A model generated the notes under the pieces. That model did not search any database. It worked only from the letters and a program-made list of their open reading frames with translations, and had not been told where the DNA came from. DNA of 64,000 nucleotides from a bacterium (lineage in GTDB: Bacteria; Chloroflexota; Dehalococcoidia; Tepidiformales; Tepidiformaceae). The position numbers were made by a program, and so were the translations under genes. The DNA is taken from contig QEVS01000002.1 of NCBI GenBank assembly GCA_003577245.1, positions 186,001-250,000 of the forward strand, in the 5' to 3' direction. Positions 49,233 through 58,429 of this stretch are shown here, in pieces; position 1 is the stretch's first letter; the number at the start of each line of letters is the position of its first letter.

Positions 49233-50150
49233 ATGAGACAGCTACCCCGGGCTCTCGCGGCCGCTTTCGTGATTGCGACCACCCTGCTCGCCTTCGGAGC
49301 GGCCTCGGCCTCGTCGATGCTGACGGTCTCGGTTATCTCACCGCGGCCGGTCCCGGCCGGGTTCGAGACAACCCTCACCGTGCGGGCGGAAGGCGACCAG
49401 CCCGAGCTGGCGGACCTGGATTACGTGGTGAGCGGCGGCGAGCTGCTGGGGGTGGTCTCGCTGAATGCGGTGGAGCCGGGCGTGGCTGAAGGAAATGTCC
49501 ACGTGCGGCGCGAAACCCCCGGCGAGGTCACCCTCGTTGTGAAGTCGGGGGGCGCCACGGTGGCGAGCGGAACGGCGAAGTTCGCTTCTTACGGTCAGAT
49601 CGAGGTGAGCGCGACGCTCGCGGCCGATGCGCACGCTTCAGCGCGGACCTGGCGGTTCGAGGTGGTTAACGACTCGGGTGCGGTGATTGAGACGCTCTCG
49701 CTGGGGACAAGCGGCGGAACCCCAACGGGAACAGCGGCATCGTCATGGCTGCCCTACGGGGTTTACACGGTGCGCCAGGTGCTCGGGAATGACACGCGCA
49801 CCTCGTGCAGCGCGGGCGCCTTCTATGCAGTCGCGAGCCCGGCCGGAGGTGCTGCGAACCTGCAGCTCTCGGCCCGCAGCGTGAGCGCTGCCTTCACGAT
49901 CGCGCCCTGCGAGAGCGCGCCCACCAGCCTCGGCGTGAACGTTCCGATCGACGTGATCGATACCTTCGTTCCCATCGACGAAGTGCTGGGAGCGCGCCAG
50001 GCGGGTGCTCCGCTGCCGCCGGCAACGGGCACGGGGCTGGCGCCGGATGCCGGGAGCACGACCCCCTGGATGCTTGCAGCGGCCCTGGTGATGGTGGTTG
50101 CCTCCATGGGAACGATAAGCCTCGTGGCAGCGCGGAAAGCAAAGAATTAG
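49233..50150 (+). CDS. Exported surface protein with C-terminal membrane anchor and LPPATG motif
   Basis: The product is 305 residues. There is a signal peptide (M-R-Q-L-P-R-A-L-A-A-A-F-V-I-A) ending near A-S-A-S, then beta-rich domains of Ig-like character. Near the end comes P-L-P-P-A-T-G-T-G, a 15-residue spacer, a membrane helix and R-K-A-K-N. This is the order of a sortase sorting signal, though the motif is a variant of L-P-x-T-G. A sortase gene lies at 58.4 kb. The c-di-GMP riboswitch candidate directly precedes it, so surface display may depend on c-di-GMP. Confidence 0.75.
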   Translation: MRQLPRALAAAFVIATTLLAFGAASASSMLTVSVISPRPVPAGFETTLTVRAEGDQPELADLDYVVSGGELLGVVSLNAVEPGVAEGNVHVRRETPGEVTLVVKSGGATVASGTAKFASYGQIEVSATLAADAHASARTWRFEVVNDSGAVIETLSLGTSGGTPTGTAASSWLPYGVYTVRQVLGNDTRTSCSAGAFYAVASPAGGAANLQLSARSVSAAFTIAPCESAPTSLGVNVPIDVIDTFVPIDEVLGARQAGAPLPPATGTGLAPDAGSTTPWMLAAALVMVVASMGTISLVAARKAKN

Positions 50151-50171
50151 TCCTTCCTCTCCTCGTGCGTT

Positions 50172-50207
50172 TGAGAGGGAAGCGCATTGGCCTGCGCTTC
50201 CCTCTCA
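50172..50207 (+). terminator. Strong hairpin after the surface-protein gene
   Basis: A perfect 14-base stem, TGAGAGGGAAGCGC with GCGCTTCCCTCTCA, encloses an eight-base loop. There is no long T-run, but the stem is the most stable in the neighbourhood, 21 bases after the stop. Confidence 0.75.
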
Positions 50208-50262
50208 GGCGTTTGGGGGCTGCCTGGCGCCAGTTCCTGATCACCTGCGTTAGCGATAAGGC

Positions 50263-50292
50263 TTGACTTAGGGGCCGCGATCGTTCTAAATC
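50263..50292 (+). promoter_or_regulatory. Promoter for the large surface-protein gene
   Basis: TTGACT (50263-50268) is followed after 18 bases by TAAATC (50287-50292), or after 17 by CTAAAT. It lies between the terminator and the gene at 50405, which suggests a separate transcript for the large protein. Confidence 0.5.
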
Positions 50293-50404
50293 AGGGGCGG
50301 TACGCACGCGGAGCCGGTGTGTCGAGTCGCCGTCCGCGTGTCAGGTCAGCCAGAAGTTGGACATGGCGTCCGGCGGGGTACGCCCAGGAGTCCCAAGGGA
50401 TTCT

Positions 50405-53400
50405 ATGGGGAACGTGCATCGCCGGTTTTTGGTTTTTGGGCTGCTGGCGCTGCTGGTGGCGGTGGTGGCCGGGAGCGGGCTCGAGCTGCGCGCGCCGGGC
50501 GTGGTTCACGCCGCCCCGGGCGAAGTTTTTACAAAAGTCGACCCTCCGAAGCTCTACGCGGGGGACTTCTCGCATGGGGCGGCCGTACCCGCACAGGCCA
50601 ATCCCACCCTGGGGCTCGTTGGCTACTGCGTGGAGGTGGATGGTTCCGGGATCACAGTGACGGGGCTGGTCAACGGCTTCACCGTGACGGCGGGGAGCAC
50701 GATCACCGGCACGGACTACTACGATGGAACAACGCCCGCCGACTCCACCGATGACGTGTACTGCGCGACCATCCAGGCGGCCACCACGGGGACCTCGCTG
50801 AAGCTCTCATGGACATACCTCGAAGGTTCAACGGCGGCGACCATTGAACTCGAGATAGCGATCGTGACGGTGACGTTGCAGGGGTGGGACGGCGTTGTGG
50901 GCGGCGCCGCAACGGTCTGCACGGTCGGCTGGGACCCGGCGTTCCTGACAGGGAAGGCTTCGAACACCCCTCTCACAGCGCCCAACAACCTGGACAAGGT
51001 GGATGCAGGGGACTGGACGGCCAGCGCCGGGACGATCACCGGGGTATTCAAGAACACGGCGACGGGTGAGTGGTGTGTGGGCATCACGGCCGGGGTTGTA
51101 ACCGCGGACATAGACGTCGAGTTCTCGTTCTACGCGGTCTACCGGCTGAGCACGACCAGCGACGACCAGCTGCACACGATTGGCTCGCCCACGAACGACA
51201 TCGTGGACATCAACGACGTTGACTTCTCGGAATTGCGTCACATCTCGCTGGGCGGGCAGATGATGCCGCAGCAGGATGCGAACGAGAACGTGGTGGGCGC
51301 GCGGCATTACGCCTGCGTGGTGCCCTCGGCTGTGGGCGACGTGCTCCAGCCGAACAACGTCAGCTTCAGTGGAAGCGGGGCGAACGTCTCGGGGCTGGAG
51401 ATCTTCCACGACGGCGCCGCGGGGAGCCCGAACTTCCCGGGGGTGGTCGACGGCACAATCTGCCTGGGGTGGACTTCCACTCAGCCGGGCGAGCACTTCC
51501 TGACCCTGTCGTTCACGAAGAACGTCGGAGCGCTGGGGCTGGGGCTTCGGAACGTTTCGTGGGACACGAACGGCGACAACAACGACCAGGACGGGGCCAC
51601 CAGCGGGCCCGGCAATGCCGCGCTCCTCAAGCAATGGAACACCATTTCGCGGACGGAGATCACCACGGGCGCCGACCCGCGTGACCCGGACACCCCGGCA
51701 GGCGAGATCATCACCAATGGTTCGCTGACGCGGCCCATCCAGTTCAACGTGGCGAGCGGGAGGTTCCTTTCGGGGAGGCTGCCGTTGACGGAGTGGGTGT
51801 TTGGCGGGCACACGGGACCGACCGGGCCGCTGTTCGACCTCGCCCTCGAGGGGGTGGTGCTCGTCGTCCGGATCGAGGGGAATTGCGGCTACTTCCTGGG
51901 CGACGGCACGCCGCCGGCCAACCTGGGCCGGGAAATCACGGGGGTTTCATACGGTGGACGGTTCGACCGTGGCCCAAGCCCCGCGGAGCCGGGCGAGCCG
52001 CTGGGAGACGGGCCTGACGATATTTCGTTCACGATCGATGACGATGGCGGCTGCAATCCATCGTCGGTCGTGAGGATTGCGATTGACGCCTACTACCCGG
52101 GCAGCCCGAACGTGTTCTTTGGAACCGAGACCGTGGATGTTTCGTTCGAGTTCACCGTCGGGACAAAGACGCCGCGACTGGCATGGGCCGGGGATCGCGT
52201 GAGCCTCAGGTACGCCTTCTCTTACTCGGACACCTGCCCGCTGGCGGCGAACACGGTCGTATTCACGAGACCGTCGGGCCAGCCGGGCGGTTTCGTGGGG
52301 AGTTCGCCCGACGGCCACACGGAAGTGCTGGGGGCGGACTGTGAAGCTGAGGTGGCCTATGAGAGCGACATGCCCGGTGAGGTGGATATCGAGGTCTTCG
52401 TGAACGGCAACGAGTATTCGAAGGTGGCCTTCCCCATCTTCTACCTCGCTTTCGAGGATGTGACCACCACCGCCACCGGGCAGTTGAACGTCTCCGAAAT
52501 CGGGGACCTCAGCGCCAGCGTGAGGGGCTGGTTTGTGGGGAACAACCCATCGGGGAGACCCGCCGAGATGAAGCCCGACGGACGGGGGGTGCCTGCTGAT
52601 CGCTGGATCCTGCCCACCGACTGGGAGACTCTTCGCGGGGACGCCGACTCACGCCGGAACTGGCCTTCGTCGGCGCCCATGCCCGTGGCCTACGTGACCT
52701 TCGCCATGGAGCGCGAGGATGTCGTCAACAACTGGCACACCGGCGTCAAGAACGGCGACGCCGGCTGGCTGGTGCTCGATGGGACCGAGTCCTCCATTAA
52801 CGTGAACCCTGTCACGGGGATCCCGAGCGTGCTCGGAACGGTCAACCGTCCGCGCATCCTCACGGACGCGACAGACCTCGACGGAATTGGCACGGTCGAC
52901 ACCTTTGGCGACTTCAACCTGACCTACGAAGGCTGCCTGAAGAACCCGCACACCGGCAATCCGGAATGTTCGGTGGACGACATGGCGGGGCACTCGCGCT
53001 ACTACGCCATCGCCGACTACCCCCGGCGGCGGGCCGGAACGCTTCCCCCGGCGACTTCGAATGTGGTGCAAACGAATTGGCTGTGGGCCGGGTACAAGGA
53101 GCTGACAATCGTCGACACGGACTCTCCGACGATGAAGTACGTGGTGGCCCACCTGAAGGACCGCGACGGGTATTGCGATGCCAAGTCGTTCAACAACCTG
53201 CTGGGCATTCCGTTGCAGTGGGAGATAGACGCGGGCGACGGCTTCATCGTGGGGCTGGAAGGTGCCCCCTCGTGGGTCAGCACCAACAAACGAGCGGCTA
53301 CGACCACGACATTCGACACCGTCGATGACTTTGGCAGGCCGCTGAACGAAGGCATCGCCAAACCAACTGTGGATGCCGATGAGTGCCAGGCGTGGATAAA

Positions 53401-54121
53401 GGTCAGCAACAGCATGCTGACGTCCACGAACGTGCGGGTGTCGTTCCCTCCGCCACCATCACCGCCGCCGGCAGAGGTGCGGGTGACCGGGCTCGTGTGT
53501 TCTGGACCGGAAGAAGTGACCATCAAGAACATGGGAACGAACGTGGTTTCGCTGGCGGGGTTCTCGCTGCGGAGCCGGCCCGAGAACTACCTCGAGCCCG
53601 AGCAGTACCTGGAGATCCACGGTTTCCTTGAGCCGGGTGAGAGCCGCACGTTCTCCGCCGGGCCGAATGCGCCCGCGTTGGACTGGCAGTACACCAACGA
53701 CGAAGTGTTCGTGGATGGAGATGCGAACGACTGGGCCAGGCTCTCGTGGAACGGGTTTGAGATGAGCCGCATGCACTGCGATGGCCAGGTGGTGAACCCC
53801 CCGATCCCGGAGATGCTGCCGCTCGATGGCGAAGGCGAAATCGTCATCGATATCACGGTTGACTTCGGCGCCCAGACCAACAAGCTGCTGGAAGCGGGCT
53901 GGAACCTGGTCTCGGCGGGCCGGAACGGCAAGATCAAGGCTGCCCTTGCGGGGAACGATGACAACGTGATTGCCATCTACACCTGGAACGGCATCGCAGG
54001 CCGGTGGGAGCTCTACACCCCGAGCGGGCCGAGCTTCCTGAACACCTTCGACTCGTTCCGGGCCGGCGGGGTGTACTGGGTGCAGGTCAAGCAGCCGTTT
54101 ACGATCTACGTCCCTGACTGA
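50405..54121 (+). CDS. Very large exported protein with lamin-tail-like domain (1238 residues)
   Basis: Translation probably begins at ATG 50405 (M-G-N-V-H-R-R-F-L-V-F-G-L-L); earlier starts at 50357 or 50363 extend it without a signal. A signal peptide of about 38 residues is followed by many beta-rich segments with Asp/Asn/Gly turns. Near residues 1022-1127 is a lamin-tail (LTD)-like domain (V-T-I-K-N-M-G-T-N-V-V-S-L-A-G-F-S-L). The last ~80 residues form a G-W-N-L-V-S...Y-T-W-N module also found in the protein at 59294. It has no C-terminal membrane anchor. A role in the cell envelope or adhesion is likely. Confidence 0.75.
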   Translation: MGNVHRRFLVFGLLALLVAVVAGSGLELRAPGVVHAAPGEVFTKVDPPKLYAGDFSHGAAVPAQANPTLGLVGYCVEVDGSGITVTGLVNGFTVTAGSTITGTDYYDGTTPADSTDDVYCATIQAATTGTSLKLSWTYLEGSTAATIELEIAIVTVTLQGWDGVVGGAATVCTVGWDPAFLTGKASNTPLTAPNNLDKVDAGDWTASAGTITGVFKNTATGEWCVGITAGVVTADIDVEFSFYAVYRLSTTSDDQLHTIGSPTNDIVDINDVDFSELRHISLGGQMMPQQDANENVVGARHYACVVPSAVGDVLQPNNVSFSGSGANVSGLEIFHDGAAGSPNFPGVVDGTICLGWTSTQPGEHFLTLSFTKNVGALGLGLRNVSWDTNGDNNDQDGATSGPGNAALLKQWNTISRTEITTGADPRDPDTPAGEIITNGSLTRPIQFNVASGRFLSGRLPLTEWVFGGHTGPTGPLFDLALEGVVLVVRIEGNCGYFLGDGTPPANLGREITGVSYGGRFDRGPSPAEPGEPLGDGPDDISFTIDDDGGCNPSSVVRIAIDAYYPGSPNVFFGTETVDVSFEFTVGTKTPRLAWAGDRVSLRYAFSYSDTCPLAANTVVFTRPSGQPGGFVGSSPDGHTEVLGADCEAEVAYESDMPGEVDIEVFVNGNEYSKVAFPIFYLAFEDVTTTATGQLNVSEIGDLSASVRGWFVGNNPSGRPAEMKPDGRGVPADRWILPTDWETLRGDADSRRNWPSSAPMPVAYVTFAMEREDVVNNWHTGVKNGDAGWLVLDGTESSINVNPVTGIPSVLGTVNRPRILTDATDLDGIGTVDTFGDFNLTYEGCLKNPHTGNPECSVDDMAGHSRYYAIADYPRRRAGTLPPATSNVVQTNWLWAGYKELTIVDTDSPTMKYVVAHLKDRDGYCDAKSFNNLLGIPLQWEIDAGDGFIVGLEGAPSWVSTNKRAATTTTFDTVDDFGRPLNEGIAKPTVDADECQAWIKVSNSMLTSTNVRVSFPPPPSPPPAEVRVTGLVCSGPEEVTIKNMGTNVVSLAGFSLRSRPENYLEPEQYLEIHGFLEPGESRTFSAGPNAPALDWQYTNDEVFVDGDANDWARLSWNGFEMSRMHCDGQVVNPPIPEMLPLDGEGEIVIDITVDFGAQTNKLLEAGWNLVSAGRNGKIKAALAGNDDNVIAIYTWNGIAGRWELYTPSGPSFLNTFDSFRAGGVYWVQVKQPFTIYVPD

Positions 54122-54192
54122 TGCCGGTAGGCGGTTCCTGCGCTAACCTCGGACGTGCCGTCACCAATCCAACCCGCAGGAATGGCATTCGC

Positions 54193-54966
54193 ATGAGACC
54201 TTTGTTTCGCGCGGCCGTGCTGGCAACGGCATGCACAGGCGCGCTGATGGCCGGCACGGCCCTTGCCCAGTACCAGCCCCCCTCCACCGTGTTTGGGTCG
54301 ATCAACGACCAGGCGGGCCCTGTCGAGGCGGGAATCCCCGTGACGGCCTACATAGGCGGCCAACTCTGCGGCACGGGTAAGACGGAGTTCACAGGCGATG
54401 GCGCGGCGAAGGTCACCGTGTATGCGGTGAATGTTTCCTCGCGTGAGGACAAGCCCGGGTGTGGCGTGGAAGGTGTGGACATCACAATCAAGATAGGCGA
54501 CCGCACGGCGAGCCAGCCCGCCAGGTGGCGAGCAGGACCGGTACGCCTCGACGTCACCTTCGGGAATGTGACGCCCGTGCCCATCCCGACCTTTACACCG
54601 GCGCCCACGCGCACACCCACGCCGCCGCAGGCGACGAGCACAGGCACGCAGGGAGCCACTCCGGCGAGTAACGGGACAGGCACGGCGGCCTCAACCACCG
54701 TGCTGGGGACCATCCCCGCGGGGTCGCCGGGCGCAGGTTCGCCGATACCCACGCTCAAGGGCGGGGTGACCAGCTCCAGGCCGGGCAACTCGCAGGAGGG
54801 CTCGGCAGACGGCGGCGGATTCCCTCTCTGGGCAGTCGTCATCATCGTGCTTGGCGGGATCGCGGTAGTGGGCGGAGGTGTGGGCTACGCCATGTCTCGC
54901 GGCCGTGGCGGGGAAGATGACACCGATGGTGGCCCGTTCGGCGCGGACGGTGACGACAGCGACTGA
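54193..54966 (+). CDS. Exported protein with Thr/Pro linker and C-terminal membrane helix (paralogue A)
   Basis: The product is 257 residues from ATG 54193; a frame back to 54121 overlaps the previous stop codon. The signal peptide ends at A-L-A-Q. The ~100-residue domain (P-P-S-T-V-F-G-S-I, A-Y-I-G-G-Q-L-C-G, P-G-C-G-V-E-G) matches the protein at 57582 across its length. Next come a T-P-T linker and a membrane helix (W-A-V-V-I-I-V-L-G-G-I-A-V-V) with an Arg-rich, acidic cytoplasmic tail. It is probably anchored in the membrane with the domain outside. Confidence 0.75.
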   Translation: MRPLFRAAVLATACTGALMAGTALAQYQPPSTVFGSINDQAGPVEAGIPVTAYIGGQLCGTGKTEFTGDGAAKVTVYAVNVSSREDKPGCGVEGVDITIKIGDRTASQPARWRAGPVRLDVTFGNVTPVPIPTFTPAPTRTPTPPQATSTGTQGATPASNGTGTAASTTVLGTIPAGSPGAGSPIPTLKGGVTSSRPGNSQEGSADGGGFPLWAVVIIVLGGIAVVGGGVGYAMSRGRGGEDDTDGGPFGADGDDSD

Positions 54967-54997
54967 GGCGGCTTCGAACTGGCCAAGGCAACACGGC

Positions 54998-55031
54998 AAG
55001 AAGGCCGGTGGGGAATCTCACCGGCCTTCTT
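54998..55031. terminator. Bidirectional terminator between convergent genes
   Basis: AAGAAGGCCGGTG (54998-55010) pairs with CACCGGCCTTCTT (55019-55031) around an eight-base loop. The T-rich end on the plus strand and A-rich start on the minus strand allow termination both ways. Confidence 0.85.
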
Positions 55032-55054
55032 CATCGGGACCTCCGGGGAGGATG

Positions 55055-55993
55055 TCAGCCGAGGAAGATCATCGCGTAGAAATGGCGGCCGTCGGGGGTG
55101 GTGAGCTCGCCAATCCCAATCCGGAAGAAGTCACCGGCGAGGATATTCGCCTTGTGCGTGGGGCTCCGCATGAGAGCCGCGACTGCCTTTTCGGGCGACT
55201 CTTCGATGGAGTAGTTGTTCATGGCCAGGTTCTCCCCGGCCCAGGCGTAGCTGGTGTAGCCGAAGTGCGCCAGGAGCTCTACGTACATGGAGTAGCCGAA
55301 GGGGTCGGTGTGGCCGAAGTAGTTCTGGTCCACCAGCTGCTGGACGCGAACCCGGGCGATGCTCGCGAGGCCAGCCTCGTAGGAGTAGGGCGGCAGGCCC
55401 GCCGCTGCTCGCTCGGCATTAATCCCGTCGAGGAGTCGCTGTTCGAGGTTGGTAATGCCACCGGCACGTGGCTCAGGGACGTAGAAGTTGGGTTTCGCAG
55501 GCGCAGGTGCGGCCGCGGGTGGGGCCTCCTCTGCCGGCGGGGCCGTTTCAGGCGCAGCGGGTGCAGGCGCGGCAACGGGCGCAACTCCAGCAGCGGGCAA
55601 GACGGGCGCAGGGGCAACGGGCTCAGCGGCGGGCGGCGAGACCACAACGGGAAGGGCAGGCGGATTGGGCGCCGCAAGGATCACGTCTGGCAGGTCGGGA
55701 ATGGGAATGAAGGAGGTGCCGGAGGGCTGCTCGGCGGCGAGCGCTGCCGGGGCGGCGGGCGAGGCTTCGATTGCAGGCGCCGATTCACGAACCCGGGCCG
55801 GGGCGTCATGAGCAGCGAGAGGCAGCGGTCGCGGCGTGGCCGCGTCGCTTTCCTGCAGGATGGCAGTCAGCGCCAGGCCGATACCGGCGCCGGCCGAGAT
55901 GCCGGCCAGGTAGAGCGGCAAGAATCTGCCGACGGTTGAAGCCCGCGCGAAATCGGCGACCCTGCCGGCGCGAGACAGTTCGAACGATGCCAT
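55055..55993 (-). CDS. CAP/SCP-domain exported protein
   Basis: The product is 312 residues; ATG 55993 has GGAGG five bases upstream, better than the start at 56017. A signal-anchor helix lies near residues 27-50 and is followed by a long Pro/Ala linker. The C-terminal CAP domain has D-G-I-N-A-E-R-A-A-A-G-L-P, N-Y-F-G-H-T-D-P-F-G, W-A-G-E-N-L-A-M-N and S-P-T-H-K-A-N-I-L with the active-region His and Glu. CAP proteins bind lipids or act on the cell wall; the function here is unknown. Confidence 0.85.
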   Translation of the reverse strand: MASFELSRAGRVADFARASTVGRFLPLYLAGISAGAGIGLALTAILQESDAATPRPLPLAAHDAPARVRESAPAIEASPAAPAALAAEQPSGTSFIPIPDLPDVILAAPNPPALPVVVSPPAAEPVAPAPVLPAAGVAPVAAPAPAAPETAPPAEEAPPAAAPAPAKPNFYVPEPRAGGITNLEQRLLDGINAERAAAGLPPYSYEAGLASIARVRVQQLVDQNYFGHTDPFGYSMYVELLAHFGYTSYAWAGENLAMNNYSIEESPEKAVAALMRSPTHKANILAGDFFRIGIGELTTPDGRHFYAMIFLG

Positions 55994-56103
55994 GACGTCC
56001 TCCCCACGAACCGCCACGCAAAGGGCCAGCCAGCCCTCGTGGAGTTCTCAATGGGGGAGTTCGGCCGGGCACGGGAGGGTGAAACGGCGACGTGGGAGAA
56101 GGG

Positions 56104-56156
56104 GGCGTGACAGTTGCGTGGCGCAGTCACCGGTCGTTTCCCCGGCGTGACAATTG
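56104..56156. promoter_or_regulatory. Two direct repeats upstream of the CAP-protein gene
   Basis: GGCGTGACAGTTG (56104-56116) and GGCGTGACAATTG (56144-56156) are 12/13 identical and 40 bases apart, close to four helical turns. They lie in the 304-base gap 55994-56297, which holds no gene. They are candidates for binding sites of an unknown regulator. Confidence 0.35.
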
Positions 56157-56297
56157 GGCCTGCGCAGGCGCGCGGGAGTGAACGCGGGGTGGCCGCAACG
56201 GGCCGGGAAAGGCCATCACCGGGCGGTCAGGAATGGGGTGCGAGTGGAGGTGGCGAGGTGAAAGAAGTGTGCGATAGAAACGGGCCGGCCAGTACCC

Positions 56298-57476
56298 TTA
56301 CTGGCAGCCGGCCTTCCCGGCCTTGATTGCGTCGCCAAAGGAGGGGCCCCCTGCCGACACGGAAGTCCAGCCTGGCTGGAGCGGGAAGTCGCCGTTCCTG
56401 TCGATGAACCAGCCATTGGGATGGCAAACCACCACGTAAGGCCAGGGGCCGCAATCGTACGGCATTGACGGGTCCGAGCTTGCCGAGCACTCCCCAAAGG
56501 AGGAGGGCGCCGGCGGGAGAGGCGTGCTCGTCGGAGTGGGAGGAACGAGTGTGGCCGTCGGCGTCGGGATGGGCGTCTCCGTAGGCGTGGCCGTCGGTTC
56601 GGACGGAGCGGCGGTCGCCGGGGGCGTCTTCGTCGCAGATGCGGGTGACGGCGACGGTGAGGCTGGTGTGCCGGTAGGCGGAGGGCTGGCGCTGGCAGCG
56701 GGACTTGGGCTTGCCTTTGAGGCCGCCGTGGGCGAGTTGACGGGAATCACGGTACCGGCGACCCGGGTTGGGGTTGGGGATTCGGTTTCACCGGCGGCCG
56801 GCGCAGAGCTGTCGTCATCGCCGCCCATCAGCGCCAGGGCGGTGATGGCCCCGACAAGGACCACGATGAGGACTACCCCGGCGAAGGCGAGGAACCGGAC
56901 CGGGTTGCCACCTTCGCGCACGTATGGCTCGCGTTCGCTGAGCACGCCGGCCACGCGGCGAGGGCGGAACACGGGCTCCTCCGGCGGGTACCCGGTCTCT
57001 TCCAGGGGCTCGCCGGCAGGGGCCTCGGGCGGGGGGCCCTCGACGTAGGCGGCAGGCGCTTCGGGCGACCATCCTTCTTCGTCGACCACGGATTCGTCGG
57101 AGATGACGGGCGGCACAGGCGGGGCAGGCGGGATGGGAGGGGGCACGGAGCGCAGGGCAGGCCGGAAGGGGTCGGGCCGAGACGGTTCATCCTCGGAAGG
57201 CGCCGGCCGGGGCCCGCCCACGAATGCATCGGGGCCAGCCACAGGGGGGCCACCGTCCTGGAGCCAGGCAAGCAGGGGGGTGGCATCGAGGCGCAGGTAG
57301 TTGGCGTAGGAGCGAAGAAACCCTCGTACGTAAACGGGCGCAGGGAGCGCGTCGAACTGCTCTTCCTCCAGCGCTTCCAGGAACCGGGGAGAGATGCGGG
57401 TATCCTGGGCTGCCTGTTCGATAGTCAGCCCGCGGCTATTGCGCGCGTTGCGAAGAGTCTCGCCAATCCCTGCCAC
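56298..57476 (-). CDS. RodZ-like HTH membrane protein with long Thr/Pro extracytoplasmic tail
   Basis: The product is 392 residues from GTG 57476. An N-terminal Xre-type HTH (R-N-A-R-N-S-R-G-L-T-I-E-Q-A-A-Q-D-T) is followed by F-L-E-A-L-E-E-E-Q-F-D-A-L-P-A-P-V-Y-V-R-G-F-L, the RodZ signature. A proline-rich cytoplasmic linker, one membrane helix near residue 190-215 and a long Ser/Thr/Pro stretch lead to a C-terminal domain with four Cys (E-C-S-A-S, Y-D-C-G-P, V-V-C-H-P, A-G-C-Q). RodZ links MreB to wall growth. Here the outer domain is unlike that of E. coli. Confidence 0.75.
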   Translation of the reverse strand: MAGIGETLRNARNSRGLTIEQAAQDTRISPRFLEALEEEQFDALPAPVYVRGFLRSYANYLRLDATPLLAWLQDGGPPVAGPDAFVGGPRPAPSEDEPSRPDPFRPALRSVPPPIPPAPPVPPVISDESVVDEEGWSPEAPAAYVEGPPPEAPAGEPLEETGYPPEEPVFRPRRVAGVLSEREPYVREGGNPVRFLAFAGVVLIVVLVGAITALALMGGDDDSSAPAAGETESPTPTRVAGTVIPVNSPTAASKASPSPAASASPPPTGTPASPSPSPASATKTPPATAAPSEPTATPTETPIPTPTATLVPPTPTSTPLPPAPSSFGECSASSDPSMPYDCGPWPYVVVCHPNGWFIDRNGDFPLQPGWTSVSAGGPSFGDAIKAGKAGCQ

Positions 57477-57568
57477 ATGCGCCCCGGAGGGGAAGGTTGA
57501 ACATAAGGTATGCGGAAATTGTGAAACGGGCGAGAGCGGCCGTTTTGGCGCGGGGCCCGCAGCACGGA

Positions 57569-57574
57569 TACCAT
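57569..57574 (+). promoter_or_regulatory. -10 element giving a leaderless start at 57582
   Basis: TACCAT ends seven bases before the GTG at 57582. No ribosome-binding site lies in between. The RodZ-like gene diverges from here over 105 bases. Confidence 0.45.
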
Positions 57575-57581
57575 CGGGATT

Positions 57582-58346
57582 GTGCGGATAGTAGAAGGGC
57601 CCGGGCTTCGTCTTGCCGTGGCAGCAATCGCGGCGGGTGGAGCCTGCGCCTTTGGTTTCCTGCAGGCCGCCGTGGCGCAGCCCCAGGTACCTGCGACGTA
57701 CTACGGCACGGCCGCCATCGACGGCAAGTCAGTTGCCGATGGCACGGAAGTCCGGGGCTATATCGACGCGCTGGACTGTACGCAGCCGGGGCCCACGTAC
57801 CGGGGGACGATCACCGACGGCGGAGTGAGCGTCTACCTCGTCAATATCGTTCACGAATCGCAGAAGGCAGGGTGCGGCAAACCCGGGAAGACCGTGACCT
57901 TCACTGTAGGCGGAAGGCCAGCCACTCAGACAGCCGAATGGAAGCAGGGACCGCAGCAGGTGAATCTCAATGCGGGCAGCGGCGAGGCGCCCGCGCTTCC
58001 CACGGCTACACCCACGCGCACGCTCGCACCTTCGGAAGCGGCAGCGACGGCCACCGGGCAGGCGAAGTTCACGCCAAAGCCCGCTACGGAGCTCCCAACC
58101 GACGAAGCCGTCATTGTCATCGGCACGCGCACCGCCGAAGGGGCGGAAGATGGGCGCGGAGGCGAGGGCGCCTCCGGCAGCGGAGAGGAGGGCGGCCTGG
58201 CCGTGGGTTACGTTCTGCTGGTAGTCCTGGGGGCAATCGTCCTCACGGGCGGGGCGATGGGGGTGGCATTGAGCCGGCGCACGGTGGGCCGGGGCACCAA
58301 TGCCGAGCCTGGCGGCGGTGGTCAAGACGAAGGGAAAGAGCCTTAA
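57582..58346 (+). CDS. Exported protein with C-terminal membrane helix (paralogue B)
   Basis: The product is 254 residues from GTG 57582. It has a signal peptide (L-A-V-A-A-I-A-A-G-G-A-C-A-F-G-F) and then the same domain as the protein at 54193: P-A-T-Y-Y-G-T-A, G-Y-I-D-A-L-D-C-T, A-G-C-G-K-P-G. A Thr/Pro-rich linker, a membrane helix (V-G-Y-V-L-L-V-V-L-G-A-I-V-L) and a charged tail follow. The conserved Cys pair may be disulfide-bonded outside the cell. Function unknown; the paralogy suggests a shared surface role. Confidence 0.75.
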   Translation: MRIVEGPGLRLAVAAIAAGGACAFGFLQAAVAQPQVPATYYGTAAIDGKSVADGTEVRGYIDALDCTQPGPTYRGTITDGGVSVYLVNIVHESQKAGCGKPGKTVTFTVGGRPATQTAEWKQGPQQVNLNAGSGEAPALPTATPTRTLAPSEAAATATGQAKFTPKPATELPTDEAVIVIGTRTAEGAEDGRGGEGASGSGEEGGLAVGYVLLVVLGAIVLTGGAMGVALSRRTVGRGTNAEPGGGGQDEGKEP

Positions 58347-58429
58347 TCCCCCATTATCCGGCTGTTGTGTAAGCTTGGTTGAAGCTTCCGAGGCTGCACT
58401 TACGGCCTGGCGGAACCGACCTAGAGAGT

